Shown: positions 4,924 through 5,206 of the stretch, one piece after another
Numbering within the stretch: the stretch's first letter is position 1
Layout: each line of letters starts with the position of its first letter
Assembly (NCBI GenBank): GCA_016789035.1
Contig: JAEUSC010000208.1
Coordinates: 1 to 5,206 of the forward strand
Length of the DNA stretch: 5,206 nucleotides
Direction: 5' to 3'
Source: Candidatus Omnitrophota bacterium
Lineage (GTDB): Bacteria; Omnitrophota; Gorgyraeia; Zapsychrales; Fredricksoniimonadaceae
Notes under the pieces: model-generated
What the model was told of the DNA's origin: nothing
The model's database searches: none
Seen by the model: the letters and a program-made list of their open reading frames with translations, nothing else
Program-made: the position numbers and the translations under genes

Positions 4924-5206
4924 ATGGAAAATGTGGCCATTCTGGCAAAAGATCTGTCCCGATCCTTTGGGAAATATGTCGCCGTGGATCATGTGAATTT
5001 TACGATCAAGTATGGCGAGATCTTCGGCTTTCTGGGAGCCAACGGCGCCGGGAAAAGCACCACCATCCGGATGCTCTGCGGCATTCTGGCGCCCAGTGCA
5101 GGCACGGCGCAGGTGGCAGGTTTTGACGTCAATACAAATCCCGAAGACATCAAACGTTCCATTGGTTATGTTTCTCAACGTTTCAGTTTGTATCAGGATC
5201 TGACCG
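4924..5206 (+). CDS. ABC transporter ATP-binding protein, N-terminal part (runs off the window), YbhF-like
   Basis: An open frame starts at ATG 4924, six bases after GAGG (4914-4917) and 33 bp after the adaptor stop, and stays open for 94 codons to the window edge. It shows the ABC ATPase start: LSRSFGKYVAVDHVNFTIKYGEIFGFLGANGAGKST, with the A-loop-position aromatic Phe15 and Walker A at 38-46 (Lys44, Ser45). The Q-loop Gln85 follows in the IGYVSQRFSLYQDLT segment (80-94). The signature motif, Walker B and switch His lie beyond the window. The FGFLGANGAGKSTTIRML wording is typical of the ABC-2 / drug-export class (YbhF, DrrA, CcmA-like). With a YbhG-type adaptor directly upstream, this is probably the energising subunit of the same exporter. 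E. coli YbhF has two fused ATPase domains; whether this one does cannot be seen. ABC-2 permease genes are expected next. Confidence 0.93.
   Translation, partial: MENVAILAKDLSRSFGKYVAVDHVNFTIKYGEIFGFLGANGAGKSTTIRMLCGILAPSAGTAQVAGFDVNTNPEDIKRSIGYVSQRFSLYQDLT

Noticed and set aside
4708..5178. 156-codon minus-strand open frame
   Set aside because: It is the antisense of the adaptor end and the ABC ATPase start, both of which have clear motifs on the + strand.

Overview
This window comes from a Gram-negative (outer-membrane) bacterium of moderate GC content. The evidence is a TolC-type outer-membrane channel with a classical signal peptide, a lipoprotein-type periplasmic adaptor, and E. coli-like sigma-70 promoters and Shine-Dalgarno sequences. 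The sequence alone does not fix the phylum. The mix of ordinary families would suit an uncultured, environmental Gram-negative lineage, but that is a guess. Every gene I can support is on the + strand. No gene-free stretch exceeds 300 bases; the longest are 696-943 and 2249-2432.

Layout. (1) Positions 1-79 hold the last 25 codons of an unrecognised gene, followed after one base by a DUF924-family protein (81-695). (2) A 248-bp leader (696-943) has no gene but contains a convincing 10-bp hairpin and possible pairing that would cover the Shine-Dalgarno sequence. It precedes an RhlE-type DEAD-box RNA helicase (944-2248), which ends in a strong rho-independent terminator (2277-2310). (3) Positions 2311-2432 hold a 56-bp perfect-arm inverted repeat, then a near-consensus promoter (TTGACA, 16 bp, extended TGC-TATTAT) whose -10 and start region lie in a 9+9 bp palindrome, the likely MarR operator. 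(4) A tight operon follows: MarR regulator (2433-2879), TolC-family outer-membrane factor (2876-4189, overlapping by ATGA), a short lipoprotein HlyD/YbhG-type adaptor (4198-4890), and the N-terminal third or so of an ABC ATPase (4924 to the window edge).

How the genes work together. The second half reads as a self-contained, locally regulated tripartite ABC exporter. The ATPase, with permeases expected just beyond the window, drives export. The adaptor bridges the periplasm and the TolC-like protein forms the outer-membrane exit. The MarR protein probably represses its own operon through the palindrome until a small ligand releases it. The layout resembles E. coli ybhGFSR with its own regulator, but here the regulator is MarR-type and a dedicated TolC-like gene is built in.

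The individual families are all known. The points that deserve a second look are the structured helicase leader, the unexplained inverted repeat beside the marR promoter, the very short alpha-hairpin of the adaptor with its non-Asp lipoprotein sorting signal, and the clean MarR operator. I found no CRISPR array, tRNA, rRNA, transposase or integrase.
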